This document shows positions 11,602-20,499 of a stretch of DNA of 64,000 nucleotides, one piece after another. The stretch comes from Hermatobates lingyangjiaoensis (Eukaryota; Arthropoda; Insecta; Hemiptera; Hermatobatidae). A model generated the notes under the pieces. It did no database searches, had not been told where the DNA came from, and saw nothing but the letters and a program-made list of their open reading frames with translations. The stretch spans positions 62,001-126,000 of the forward strand of contig JAPFBL010000116.1 of the NCBI GenBank assembly GCA_026182355.1, in the 5' to 3' direction. Positions within the stretch are counted from its first letter, which is position 1; each line of letters opens with the position of its first letter. Both the position numbers and the translations under genes were made by a program.

Positions 11602-11980
11602 CAATTAAAATAAGCAGTGACACATAAACAGAAACACAACAAAGACTCACTTTTCAATATTTCGACCGTAATGGCGGTCGTCCTCAGGAGAAGAAGTGAA
11701 TTGATGGAGGGACGACAGTCAACTGAAGAACTCACTGGGTGAGGGCTAAAGCAGTGCTGCCGCAAAGGAGACAAATAAAAAAGGAACTAGGAAGTCGAGA
11801 GCAAAAATAAAAAAAAAATAATAAAAAAATGTTTTTGAAAGGTAGAAAAAGGTTAAGAAAAGAAAAAATAAAGAAAATATATAGAACAATTAAAAAAAAT
11901 AATAAAAAAAAATTAAAAAAAAAATTAAAAAAAAAATAAATAAATAAAAAATATTAAAAAATAAATAAATAAAAAACTAA
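11601..11980 (-). mobile_element. PLE 3' region with hammerhead-like core and T-rich tract
   Basis: On the minus strand a long T/A-only tract (11800-11975) leads into a 180 bp terminal segment. It carries CTGAGGA (11681-11687), the perfect stem CGACCG-ccatta-CGGTCG and GAAA (11660-11663), then ATATTGAAAAGTGAGTC and a TGTGTTTCTG tail ending at (TA)n. It is one of the clearest copies of the shared PLE terminus. Confidence 0.75.
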
Positions 11981-11984
11981 CGAT

Positions 11985-12045
11985 TTAAATTCAAGCCAGG
12001 TTTTGAGCGTGCCCCCAGGAGCCAAATGTGGGCTTCCTCAGAAGC

Positions 12046-12092
<47 letters not shown>
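11985..12092 (-). mobile_element. PLE-like fragment plus (TA)n
   Basis: The minus strand carries GCTTCTGAGGAAGCCCACAT, a short self-complementary CTGAGGA segment resembling PLE tails, directly beside (TA)n at 12051-12092. On the other side of the (TA)n is a PLE N-terminal coding fragment, so the microsatellite bridges two parts of an element. Confidence 0.45.
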
Positions 12093-12095
<3 letters not shown>

Positions 12096-12267
12096 TATAC
12101 TTTGGGTGCAGACCTTCTTTTAAACATACATCATTAAATAACTTGCCAACTTTAAGTCTAGTACGTTTCTTACATACCTTCTCGAGTTTTGTTATATTAT
12201 TCCTCCATCTTTCCGTTACAATATAAAACAACTCACCGAATGATTTATCTATATTTCTATTTTTCAT
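12093..12267 (-). pseudogene. PLE N-terminal coding fragment
   Basis: It encodes ERWRNNITKLEKVCKKRTRL, then LFNDVCLKEGLHPKYTNI, after which (TA)n takes over at the TNI codons. The same peptide pattern (LEK..., KEGLLP, YTNI) recurs at 12600-12750, 39400-39465 and 58540-58678, which identifies it as a conserved N-terminal block of a PLE ORF. The fragment cannot encode a working RT. It forms the left arm of an inverted repeat. Confidence 0.6.
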
Positions 12268-12448
12268 ATTTAAAATAGACAGGAAACGTCGGCCCTGTGT
12301 AAATATGGAAAATAGAAATATAAATAAATCATTAGGTGAGTTGATTTATATGGTACCGGAAAGATGGAGGAATAATATAAGAAAACTCGAAAAGGTATGT
12401 AAGAAACGTACTAAACTTAAAGCTGGCAAGTTATTTAATGATATGTAT
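12124..12448. repeat. Head-to-head inverted repeat of PLE 5' ends
   Basis: The left arm (12124-12273, minus orientation) and right arm (12298-12448, plus orientation) encode the same PLE N-terminal block and differ at scattered positions. The centre is only about 25 bp. The transcript of either strand would fold into a long hairpin. Confidence 0.85.
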
Positions 12449-12461
12449 ATCTAGTTCACAC

Positions 12462-12575
12462 AGGAAAGAGGAAAACAAATAAAAACACACACAAAAAAGA
12501 CTCTCAACGATATTTTGACATTCGTCGTCATCGGGCAGAAGTAGTCCCTTTGAGTAGCTGAAGCTAACTGATATA
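12462..12575 (-). mobile_element. PLE 3'-terminal fragment
   Basis: The minus strand shows CCGATGACGACGAATGTC then AAAATATCG and GAGAGTCTTTTTTG, a degraded form of the hammerhead-like PLE terminus (12512-12533). Confidence 0.55.
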
Positions 12576-12624
12576 TACTCGTATATTAGTATAAATAGGG
12601 AGCAGACCTTCTTTCATACAAATT

Positions 12625-12919
12625 GTGTAAAACTGGATTGCCTTAATCAAACATACCTTTCTGTTAAGCAGTTTTTCATATTTTCTAGCTAATTTCAATT
12701 CGTCTTGATTCAGCTGGTGAATTATATCAGCAGAACTCTGGTTGGACATCACTATTTAAAATATTATGTAAAATGTTAGTTAATAAATAGTGTTGTCCAA
12801 CCGGAGTTTTGCTGATATAATTCACCAGCTGAATCAAGAAATATTAAAATTAGCTAGAAAATTTGGAAAAGTGCTTAAAAGAATGGTATGTTTAATTATG
12901 GCAAATCAGTTTAACAATA
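12625..12919. repeat. Second head-to-head inverted repeat of PLE N-terminal sequence
   Basis: The arms 12625-12757 and 12787-12919 are about 85% identical in reverse complement around a 29 bp centre. Each arm encodes a version of (N)QSSADIIHQLNQ followed by the LLNRK / VLKRM segment. The right arm ends directly in (TA)n at 12918-12938. It is more diverged than the neighbouring palindrome at 12124-12448, so the two events look independent. Confidence 0.85.
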
Positions 12920-13159
12920 TATATATATATATATATAAAAATAAATATATTCGTATATTTGGGGAACAGTCTTCGTTTATACATGTGACAGTTACTTCTT
13001 ATATACAAGGACAGTTTCTTCTGTCCTTGTTAAATTTCCTATTTTTTGCGGTTGGGACTGTCCCATGTGCAGCTACAATACGTTTGAAAACTTGCTGTTT
13101 GATTGTATATACTGGGCCTCATTTCCAATATACTGATGGCCTAAAAGACTGATCAGGAC

Positions 13160-14480
13160 AAAAGCAGGCAAAAAATTTATTCTCACATATATAAATATAT
13201 ATATACTACAAATAAAAAATACATTTGTTGTTCAATATTTGAAGAAAACGTAATAAATATCTATGATACATAACAATATAAATGTAATATTTATTTTAAA
13301 ACAAACGAAGCAGCAACTCCATTACATCCTAAAGGATAATCAATTTCAGACTCTCTCTTAAAATTTCTATTACATGGAACTCGTTTTAAGGTGAGAACTC
13401 CAGTGTGATTACGTGGTAATCCATTATTCCAGAGTGCAGAGATAATGGACATTCTTTTATAATATGGTTTATTTTTAAAGTTATAAGGTATGGTTACAAA
13501 GTGGTGTAGTCTCTCCAGTAAGCAAGTGTGGGTCAACACGGCTTGATTCTCAAACATGAGCACTGACGTTTGAGATGGCAAATACCATATGATGCATTTA
13601 AATGCTACACTGACTGACACCTAGAAGAAACCTAGAGTTCCTAAAATGGTAGTTCATTCTTTGGAAAAAATAAGATAAAATCGATGGAAAGGATAATAGT
13701 AGGCTGCCAGTTATTGTCTTCGTCAATAAATTCAAGAAATAAAGTATCCGGATTTCTCATATTTAAAATATAAAATTTACTTTATAAATGGTGTTTGTTT
13801 TTAAATAAATTTTTTTCAACGTAGTCATGTATTTTATTTTAAGTTTTGAGTTTTCAAATACTGGAATATATTTCTACTTAACAGATATTTAAGAGGGTAT
13901 TAAGTTGTTTTTTTAAGTTTAAAATGAGAGTTATTTTTGAAAAGCCCATGTGGGATGTCTGGACTAGAGGACACAAGAGGAGGGATTAGTAAGCGGGTGC
14001 TTGAGACGTACTTGCCATTTTTGTTAGTGCTTCGCAAAGCCGACAAGTCCCCTGTAAGCTCCCTATTAACGTCTGCCGATTTCTTTAGAGCTCTCCTAAC
14101 AAGCAATCCTGTTACATTCACCTTTTTGCTTCTCCAATCCCATGACACGCTTCGCTGTACATCGACTTAACATGTTTGCACCTATTGTCAGAGTGATTTC
14201 TTATTTATACTACATTCATTCGTGAGTGCGTGTATTCAGCCATCTCAAGTTTATTGAGCATTCCTTCTCAATGCTTATTTTGTCGAAAACTTTTCTAAAT
14301 TTAGTTGAACATAATTCTTGTTATAAACGCCCCGATATATATGTTTTTTTTCTTCAGTTAAGATCAAGAGGGGAGAAATTAACTCAATTGATATGTACCA
14401 TTCAATACCAAATATACATCCTTTATCTTGACTCCTGTGTGGGATTTGCGGCTTGGGTGTGGCATATGTTTCTGTTCCTA
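13160..14480. other. Unassigned sequence, with a less AT-rich island at 13930-14165
   Basis: No gene is identified. The island is near 47% GC, against about 30% around it. It is open on both strands for about 80 codons, but neither translation is recognised. Confidence 0.5.
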
Positions 14481-14489
14481 CTCAATTGG

Positions 14490-14615
14490 GCTTTCTCTTC
14501 GTTCTTCTTCATTCCTCATTTCTTTTTTTACTCTCTTTTTTTCCCTCCCCCTTCAAGTTTTCTTCCATTTTTACTGCCTTTTCTATTTCTGTCTCCATAT
14601 TTATATCAGCACACT
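14490..14615. repeat. Pyrimidine-rich tract
   Basis: About 125 bases are nearly all C and T on the plus strand (TTCTTC, CTCTTTTTTTCCCTCCC and similar). It is low complexity and makes the overlapping Phe/Leu/Ser-rich ORF meaningless. Confidence 0.8.
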
Positions 14616-15091
14616 TTGACAACTCAGTTTTCTATGATACCAACAGATTTTTTTACTTATCTATGGCTGCATCCCATATTGCTTGATGGAGGTCCATCTT
14701 GGAGAAACCACGGTAAATTTTCGTTGTTGTAATCTTTGAAGGGCGTTTTGTTTTGTCTTTTGGATTACAGATATAAAATACATTTCACTGACGGTAACCA
14801 AGTCAATGGAGTCAGTAGTATAGGATGCATTAATATGGACAGACAGGAAATTATAAATTTAACTCAAAAGGGAAAGTAGGATTGTGGTTAATGGTAGAAC
14901 AAGTTGACAGCTGCCACCTCTATGCTGCTCTATTACATTAATAGGACGCATGCAAGAAACTTGGGAACATATACCTTCAGATTATGAGGTCGCCAGTAAG
15001 AAATGGACAAAGTGGGTGAATATACATGAAGTCAAAATAGAACAAGGGAGTTTAGAAATCTTAATGGCAGTACCTGAAAGAATATTTAAAA

Positions 15092-15115
15092 TTGCTTATC
15101 TCTCTCTCTATATAT

Positions 15116-15191
<76 letters not shown>

Positions 15192-15210
15192 TATATATAT
15201 ATATATATAT
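15092..15210. repeat. Compound (CT)n-(TA)n microsatellite
   Basis: TCTCTC units run to about 15151 and then switch to TA units to about 15210 with a single TTAT interruption. Confidence 0.95.
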
Positions 15211-15312
15211 TTTTGCATTTTTATTATTTATTGTCTTCATTATTATTTCGTATTATATACTTTTTATCTTGTTTTATAAATAAATATTGGAGGGATTTCT
15301 ATTTTTCCTATT

Positions 15313-15479
15313 CTCCGCTGGGGGCAGCATTGCGGTGGTTCCACGAGTTACTCTGGAGGCCAGTAGCAGTTTGCTTCTCAACGCGAGTACTTCGCACTTC
15401 TTCCCGATGACGACAGATGTGGAAATATCGAAGTGGGTTCTCTAGTGTCTTTCTGTGTTCTTTTCTCTGTGTTAAAGTG

Positions 15480-15530
<51 letters not shown>
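15313..15530 (+). mobile_element. PLE 3'-terminal fragment ending in (TA)n
   Basis: It carries CCGATGA (15404-15410), CGACAGATGTG and GAAA (15422-15425), then ATATCGAAGTGGGTTC and a TCTGTGTTCTTTTCTCTG tail. (TA)n begins at 15482. The order matches the copies at 4897 and 11601. Confidence 0.7.
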
Positions 15531-15569
15531 CTTTTTTGACGAAAATACAATCCGAAATGGACATATACA

Positions 15570-15825
15570 GTTCAATGTACATAAAGAAACATAGAGAAAT
15601 TAAAAACACACACTTACAGTCTCTAATTTTCGGTTGAACCGTCTTTTGGAGAGATAAGAGAGGGAAACGAAGCGCACTGGTTCAGAGACCCAACGGTCTC
15701 CAACCATCTCTGTACCAGTGCGCTTGGTTTCCCTCTCTTATCTCTCCTGAAGACGGGTCAACCGAAAATTAGAGACTGTAAGTGTGTGTTTTTAATTACT
15801 CTATGTTTCTTTATGTACATTGAAC
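15570..15825. repeat. Near-perfect palindrome of two PLE termini
   Basis: Two 3' termini of one PLE subfamily face each other with a centre of about 20 bp. The outer ends read GTTCAATGTAC and GTACATTGAAC. Each arm of about 115 bp carries the core CTGAAGA/CGGTTCAACCG/AAAATTAGAGACTG (left core 15628-15650, right core 15747-15767). Only a few mismatches separate the arms. Single copies of the same terminus lie at 32455 and 38845. Confidence 0.92.
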
Positions 15826-15839
15826 TATATATATATATA

Positions 15840-16680
15840 ATCAGTGATCAAACCACAATTTGCCCTTTTATATGTCCTGATCCATTGGTTACCTAAAGAG
15901 TTCGTTTTAGTGTATATAGAAAAACTACTAACATACTTCCATATGTCTACTTCCAATTTTACTATCCAAGAAATGTTAAAATTCCTGTTTTAGGAATATG
16001 TATTTAAGGGCTTTAAGAGTGTGCTCTCCTGAATTTCTTAATGAAAAGATTAACAGCATTAATTGAAAGGTCTATCATGAGTCATTGGACCCCCTTCCTA
16101 GGATTGCACGTAAACTTGATTTGAATATAATTTTTTTCTAATCATAATGTCGTAGGCAATATGTTAATAAAAAACTCTCCTATGAACTGGAGTCCGGTGG
16201 TATTTATAAAATCCAGTGCAAAAAATGCCATAAGATTTATATGGTACTGGTCAAAGTGGTAAATCTTTAAAGACATGTGTAAAATAACACTCATAACATA
16301 AGTAGATAGGAAAAAAAGTAGTAGTATGCCTTATTCTTGCATATAAATAATGAATATCATCATATTGATTGGACAGGAGCTAAATTAAAATCGGTTATGA
16401 AATATTATGGAAACCTCTCTAACTAAATTTAATAATTCAAATGTTATAAACAGTAGTAACGGTTTGTTCAAACTTGCCTCAGTGTTAACGAAGGCAATAG
16501 CCGCTTCTAAGAGGGTTGACAGCTAGTGGATATTTTTTTACTTTCCCTACAGCACTCCTTTGTTTCCCCAAACATACTTTTAGTTGAGTTTGGACACTGA
16601 CGAAGACAGCTTGTTACAGTTGAAATATTTTATTCTTTTTTTTTTTTTATTTCTAATTGTGGTTTCAACATATATATAAG
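15840..16680 (+). mobile_element. 5'-truncated PLE with decayed GIY-YIG endonuclease
   Basis: The left end is at (TA)n, starting TGATCAAACCACAA. A fragment like RALRVCSPEFLNE (about 16005-16050) resembles the region after the PLE RT. At 16190-16330 a GIY-YIG block reads ESGGIYKIQCKKCHKIYMV; the usual YIG is altered, and stops follow. The 3' end carries CTGACGA (16597-16603) and GAAA (16622-16625), then a T-run and ATTGTGGTTTCAACA. It is non-functional. It belongs to the subfamily whose tail also occurs at 19357, 31835, 32628, 37807, 41345 and 43125. Confidence 0.7.
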
Positions 16681-16792
16681 AAATAGAACAGTTTTTATGT
16701 ATTTTTGATTTTTGAATAATTGATTTTTTATTTCTTTCTTATATGCGTAATATATATCAATTTAATGAAACTATTACACGAGCTAAATAAAC

Positions 16793-16922
16793 TAGATTCA
16801 CAAAAAGACAACACAGAAAAAAATCACAGAAACTCACTAATATATTTCGATGGCCTTAACTTCAGGAAAATAGATGTGAGTTGCCTTGAATACAAGTAAA
16901 TTTATATATATATATATATATA
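16793..16922 (-). mobile_element. PLE 3'-terminal fragment plus (TA)n
   Basis: The minus strand reads CCTGAAGTTAAGGCCATCGA then AATATATTAGTGAGTTTCTG. (TA)n lies at about 16905-16922, on the interior side of the fragment. A close relative of this tail is at 20428-20470. Confidence 0.6.
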
Positions 16923-17590
16923 ATTGAAAATGACACCAAACATAGCTGATACCTGTTTCTTAACGACTCTCAATTTCTTTGAAAAATTTAAACTCTAAAT
17001 TAAGTTGAGAAACAAATTAATGAAGATAGACAAACAATAGTGTAAAAGGTTATTATAAAACCCAGTATTCGAACAACACAAACTTGATGAAGGATTATTA
17101 AAAGACATTGTAGGAAATAATGTCAACTGCAAAACGTTAATGAAAAAATAGCACTGGTCACTTACTATAAATGCTGACCTGTGAGTAGCCTGTTTATAAA
17201 AAATAACAACCAAGTCAAAAGTTCATCTTTAAAGGAAACAAATCTAGTGTACGAGTATACATGTACTAATGGGGACTGTGAAAACCAAAAAATTCATACA
17301 TTGGTATGACTACCATCTCCCTATCAAGAATTCTCACTATGCACTTAATGGCCGGAGCACACAGAAAACATATGCAAAACAAACACAACGTTAAATTGAA
17401 CCGAAAGATGCTGTTTACAAATACTAAAATAATAAAAACTCTGATTTTCGGTTTAAACCTAGATGAAGAAAGCAAACAGAGAGAAACCAAGGGTTTTCTC
17501 TTTGTTCTTCTGATGAGGGTTACAACTGAAAATTAGAGTCTAAAACAGTGTTCTTTTATTTTTGTTCGTTTCTTTATCTGTACTGTCCTT
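16923..17590 (+). mobile_element. 5'-truncated PLE with frameshifted GIY-YIG domain
   Basis: It lies between (TA)n on the left and a short TA run on the right. The coding remnant reads LKETNLVYEYTCTNGDCEN (17233-17290) and, after a frameshift, MTTISLSRILTMHL (17306-17347), the endonuclease segment around YIG with its conserved Arg and His. The 3' end has CTGATGA (17510-17516) and GAAA (17528-17531), then ATTAGAGTC and a GTTCTTTT tail. Confidence 0.75.
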
Positions 17591-17599
17591 TGCATATAT

Positions 17600-19180
17600 A
17601 TACAATCACCCTAAATAGACTGAGAAATACACGTTGATTGATCTCTTCCTACAACTTTCTCTCTCTTAGCAATAACCCATACGTGATTTGTGGTGTTGAA
17701 ATTCTCTTTTATTTTCTTTCGTCTCTTTTGTTTTCATCTAATTCTATTTATTCAACTACAAATTTAAATGATTCAATATATAAACGCAACGGACAAACAA
17801 GAAATACATACTTCCATGTTATTTCAAACAACAATTTTTAATCAGGAGCTGGTTGGACTTAAGGTAAGATAAACGGGAGTGATGTGTTCAGAATGCATGT
17901 ATCAGTGGGTTTGCATCAAAAACTGAACTGGCTTGCTTCAAAATATTAATACCTAACCAGGGTTTCATAAAATATTACATAATTTAGTCGTTTGTATATT
18001 TAGATATTTTTAACTTGTTTAAATAGTAATTTATTTTCTTGCCTTTATTTAAGGAATTGACGAAAAATGATGGTTTGATGGTTAAACATTTTTCGCGAAT
18101 CGATTCTTTCTTTTTTTTTCTTTTCTCTAGTCTCAGTAAACACACGTGACGTAGAACTCTCCAACAGTAATGTATTATTCATATTCTGCAAAAGAATCGG
18201 AAAAAATATGGACAAATATGTTTCCTAAGCTTGTAAAATCTTCAAATACCCCTGTATGCTCTTCTATTTTTATAGCATGCCAATAACAAAATGGAAACGT
18301 TTTCTTTTTCTCACAAAAATTTCTAATAATGTGGAACTAAGTCAGTAATCTAGAACAATATTAATTTAGTTTATGAAAAGATATGTTAGTTGAAGGGTCA
18401 TTTTTAGGTTAACAATTATTAAATACTAATTCAATTAATATATAACTTTTTCTCTGGTGACGATAATAATTTCAAACTGCTGATATTACCTAAGGGATTT
18501 ATTCAAAATCGCTGTAAGATGAAAAATAAAAATATAATTCATCTAAAAAATTAATAAGTATCAAATGATACTCTTCAAATTAGTATATTATATTATACTT
18601 CAGTATACTACATTATACTTTACTATAAACACGCATACGATCATGATCACTAGTAATTTATTCTGTTATTCATCTACTTTATTAAGGCTATATCCTTTTT
18701 GTCAATTATAACGAGTATGAAATCACTGTTTAAGCATAATCTGACAAGTTACTGCAAATGGGGCTTATAGTTGACATTTTAAACATAGTATCACGTTTTC
18801 CAATCCAAAGAATTAACATCAAGCATTTCCTGCTTAAATGCAATCTGATGTCGCTTTAATGACTATAAGTGCCAGTTGAAATAACTATCCCTGCGGACAT
18901 AATGAACTATGAAGTACATTCCACATGATGAAATGTTACCAGGAAACTGGTAATTGGCAAATTTGTGTTGTATTGTATTGCTGTACTATACTAAAAGGTT
19001 TTAAAATACGCCTTCAATCAGGCTAGAGAACGTATTTTCTGGACTTTTATAACTTCGTCATTAAAATTTCTGAAACTGTGCTATACGTGGAGAAAAAATT
19101 GGTGGATACCAACCACTGGCAATCACAGCTACTCAGACATGTACATCTCGAAATGTGTAAATTCGTAAAATATCAAAGTA
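17600..19180. other. Unassigned AT-rich sequence
   Basis: About 1.6 kb with no gene, no long ORF and no family recognised. Confidence 0.55.
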
Positions 19181-19182
19181 TG

Positions 19183-19219
<37 letters not shown>

Positions 19220-19318
19220 TTTCATATAAACACGTGAAATAACAATCAATGATCAAACCACAATATTTTATTATTATTTGTATTTGTTAAACTTTATTGT
19301 GGTTTGATCATATATATA

Positions 19319-19345
<27 letters not shown>
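19181..19345. repeat. (TA)n arrays flanking an inverted PLE terminus
   Basis: (TA)n at about 19189-19215 and 19311-19355 brackets a short segment. In it ATCAATGATCAAACCACAAT faces ATTGTGGTTTGATCAT, forming a hairpin with a T/A-rich loop. The outer part carries the terminal hairpin TTTCAC...GTGAAA of the same PLE subfamily in slightly decayed form. Confidence 0.7.
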
Positions 19346-19356
<11 letters not shown>

Positions 19357-19359
<3 letters not shown>

Positions 19360-19488
19360 CAATGATTAAACCACAATAAGAATGGGAAAACAAGACTAAG
19401 ATCTTTCAACCGTAACAAGCGGTCTTCGTCAGAGTCAAAAACCTGTGGTTTAATCATTGATTGTTGTTTCACGTGTTTATGTGAAATC

Positions 19489-19492
<4 letters not shown>
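19357..19492 (-). mobile_element. Short PLE copy with inverted ends
   Basis: The minus-strand core is CTGACGA (19426-19432) and GAAA (19404-19407). The left end AATCAATGATTAAACCACAA and the right end TTGTGGTTTAATCATTGATT (19441-19460) are exact inverted repeats. After that comes the terminal hairpin TTTCACGTGTTTATGTGAAA and then (TA)n. Confidence 0.7.
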
Positions 19493-19519
<27 letters not shown>

Positions 19520-19665
19520 TTGAAAATCGGAAAGACGATCCAAACAGAACACAATACGAGTTTAAAATCGAAGAAGAGTATGATGCAGAGTAAAGAACAC
19601 ACTTACAAACTCAAATTTTTGGGCAATCCGTCTTCAAGAGAAATGAGAAAGGGAGACCAAGAACG
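19520..19665 (-). mobile_element. PLE 3'-terminal fragment
   Basis: The minus strand reads TTGAAGACGGATTGCCCAAA then AATTTGAGTTTGTAAGTGTG. It is a diverged copy of the subfamily forming the 15570-15825 palindrome, and it again starts next to (TA)n (about 19495-19519). Confidence 0.6.
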
Positions 19666-19914
19666 TTGAAGACGCAATAGTCAGCAACCAGTCATTACTA
19701 TACACGTATATACGGGATTGTACACTACAGTTACAATTCACGCTATTTCTCATAGTCTGAGCTTCAATGAATGTTTCAGAATTCAGATCCTTAGAACAGT
19801 CGCTTGACACAATAGACCTGTAACATAAATACCTTCTGAAGAAACTCATATATGGCTCATAGGAGATAGTTCAAATCCAGGCATTAACCTGAACCTTTAA
19901 GCAGTATTCAGTGG

Positions 19915-20273
19915 TGAAATTTTATTAAATTTAATTTTTTATTTATACATTATTATTATTATTTACTATTATATTTTTTATTTTATTAATTCTATATTTT
20001 CTGTTCTTTTGAATTTTATATTTATGAAGATTCCTTTTTATTATTAATTTTTTTATTATTATATTTTTTCCTCTTTGCTAGTCTTCGTCAGCATTCCTAC
20101 TACTTTTTTCGTTTTTGTTGTGGCCAACCTGTACATATTCTGTGAGGTTGTCCAGTTGGCTTTCGTCTTCTTGCCAATCGACTTCTTTTCCTGAGGACCA
20201 CCGTTAATAGGGTAAAATATTGAATGTGGGTCCTAATTTCTGTTTTCTATCCGTGTTTCACGAAGTTTTAAAG

Positions 20274-20276
<3 letters not shown>
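19915..20276 (+). mobile_element. PLE 3' region: T/A tract and terminus
   Basis: A 150 bp T/A-only tract leads to a less AT-rich segment and CTGAGGACCACCG (from 20191), followed by AAAATATTGAATGTGGGTC and TTTCTGTTTTC. The layout mirrors 11601-11980 on the other strand. (TA)n follows at once. Confidence 0.6.
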
Positions 20277-20310
<34 letters not shown>

Positions 20311-20326
20311 TATATACAGTATATAG

Positions 20327-20360
<34 letters not shown>

Positions 20361-20361
20361 C
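20277..20361. repeat. (TA)n array with a palindromic interruption
   Basis: Two TA runs are separated by CTATATACAGTATATAG, and a second CTATATACAGTATATAC follows. The array can fold on itself. Confidence 0.9.
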
Positions 20362-20399
20362 TATATACAGTATATACAAAGTACATACACAGTCGTTAT

Positions 20400-20495
20400 C
20401 AGCCTTTGGATGATGATTGTTATCTTCCTGATGTTGAGGCCATTGAAATATAATAGTGAGTTTCTGTTTCATTTCTATGTGTTCATTTTATGAAT
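20400..20495 (+). mobile_element. PLE 3'-terminal fragment
   Basis: CTGATGTTGAGGCCATTGAAA at 20428-20448 is followed by TATAATAGTGAGTTTCTG and a T-rich tail. It is closest to the fragment at 16793-16922. Confidence 0.6.
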
Positions 20496-20499
20496 ATAG

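Noticed and set aside
11977..12267. ORFs with long Tyr-Ile repeats, here and at 15092, 15308, 20220, 20275 and 39285
   Set aside because: They are translations of (TA)n microsatellites. Only the parts outside the repeat, where they match PLE blocks, were kept.
13291..13620. 109-codon minus ORF as a gene
   Set aside because: It starts with GTG, has no family match, and the upstream acceptor-like TTTCTTCTAG is weak.
14226..14732. 168-codon plus-strand ORF with many Phe and Leu
   Set aside because: Its length comes from a T/C-rich tract without stops. There is no domain, and the hydrophobic pattern follows base composition.
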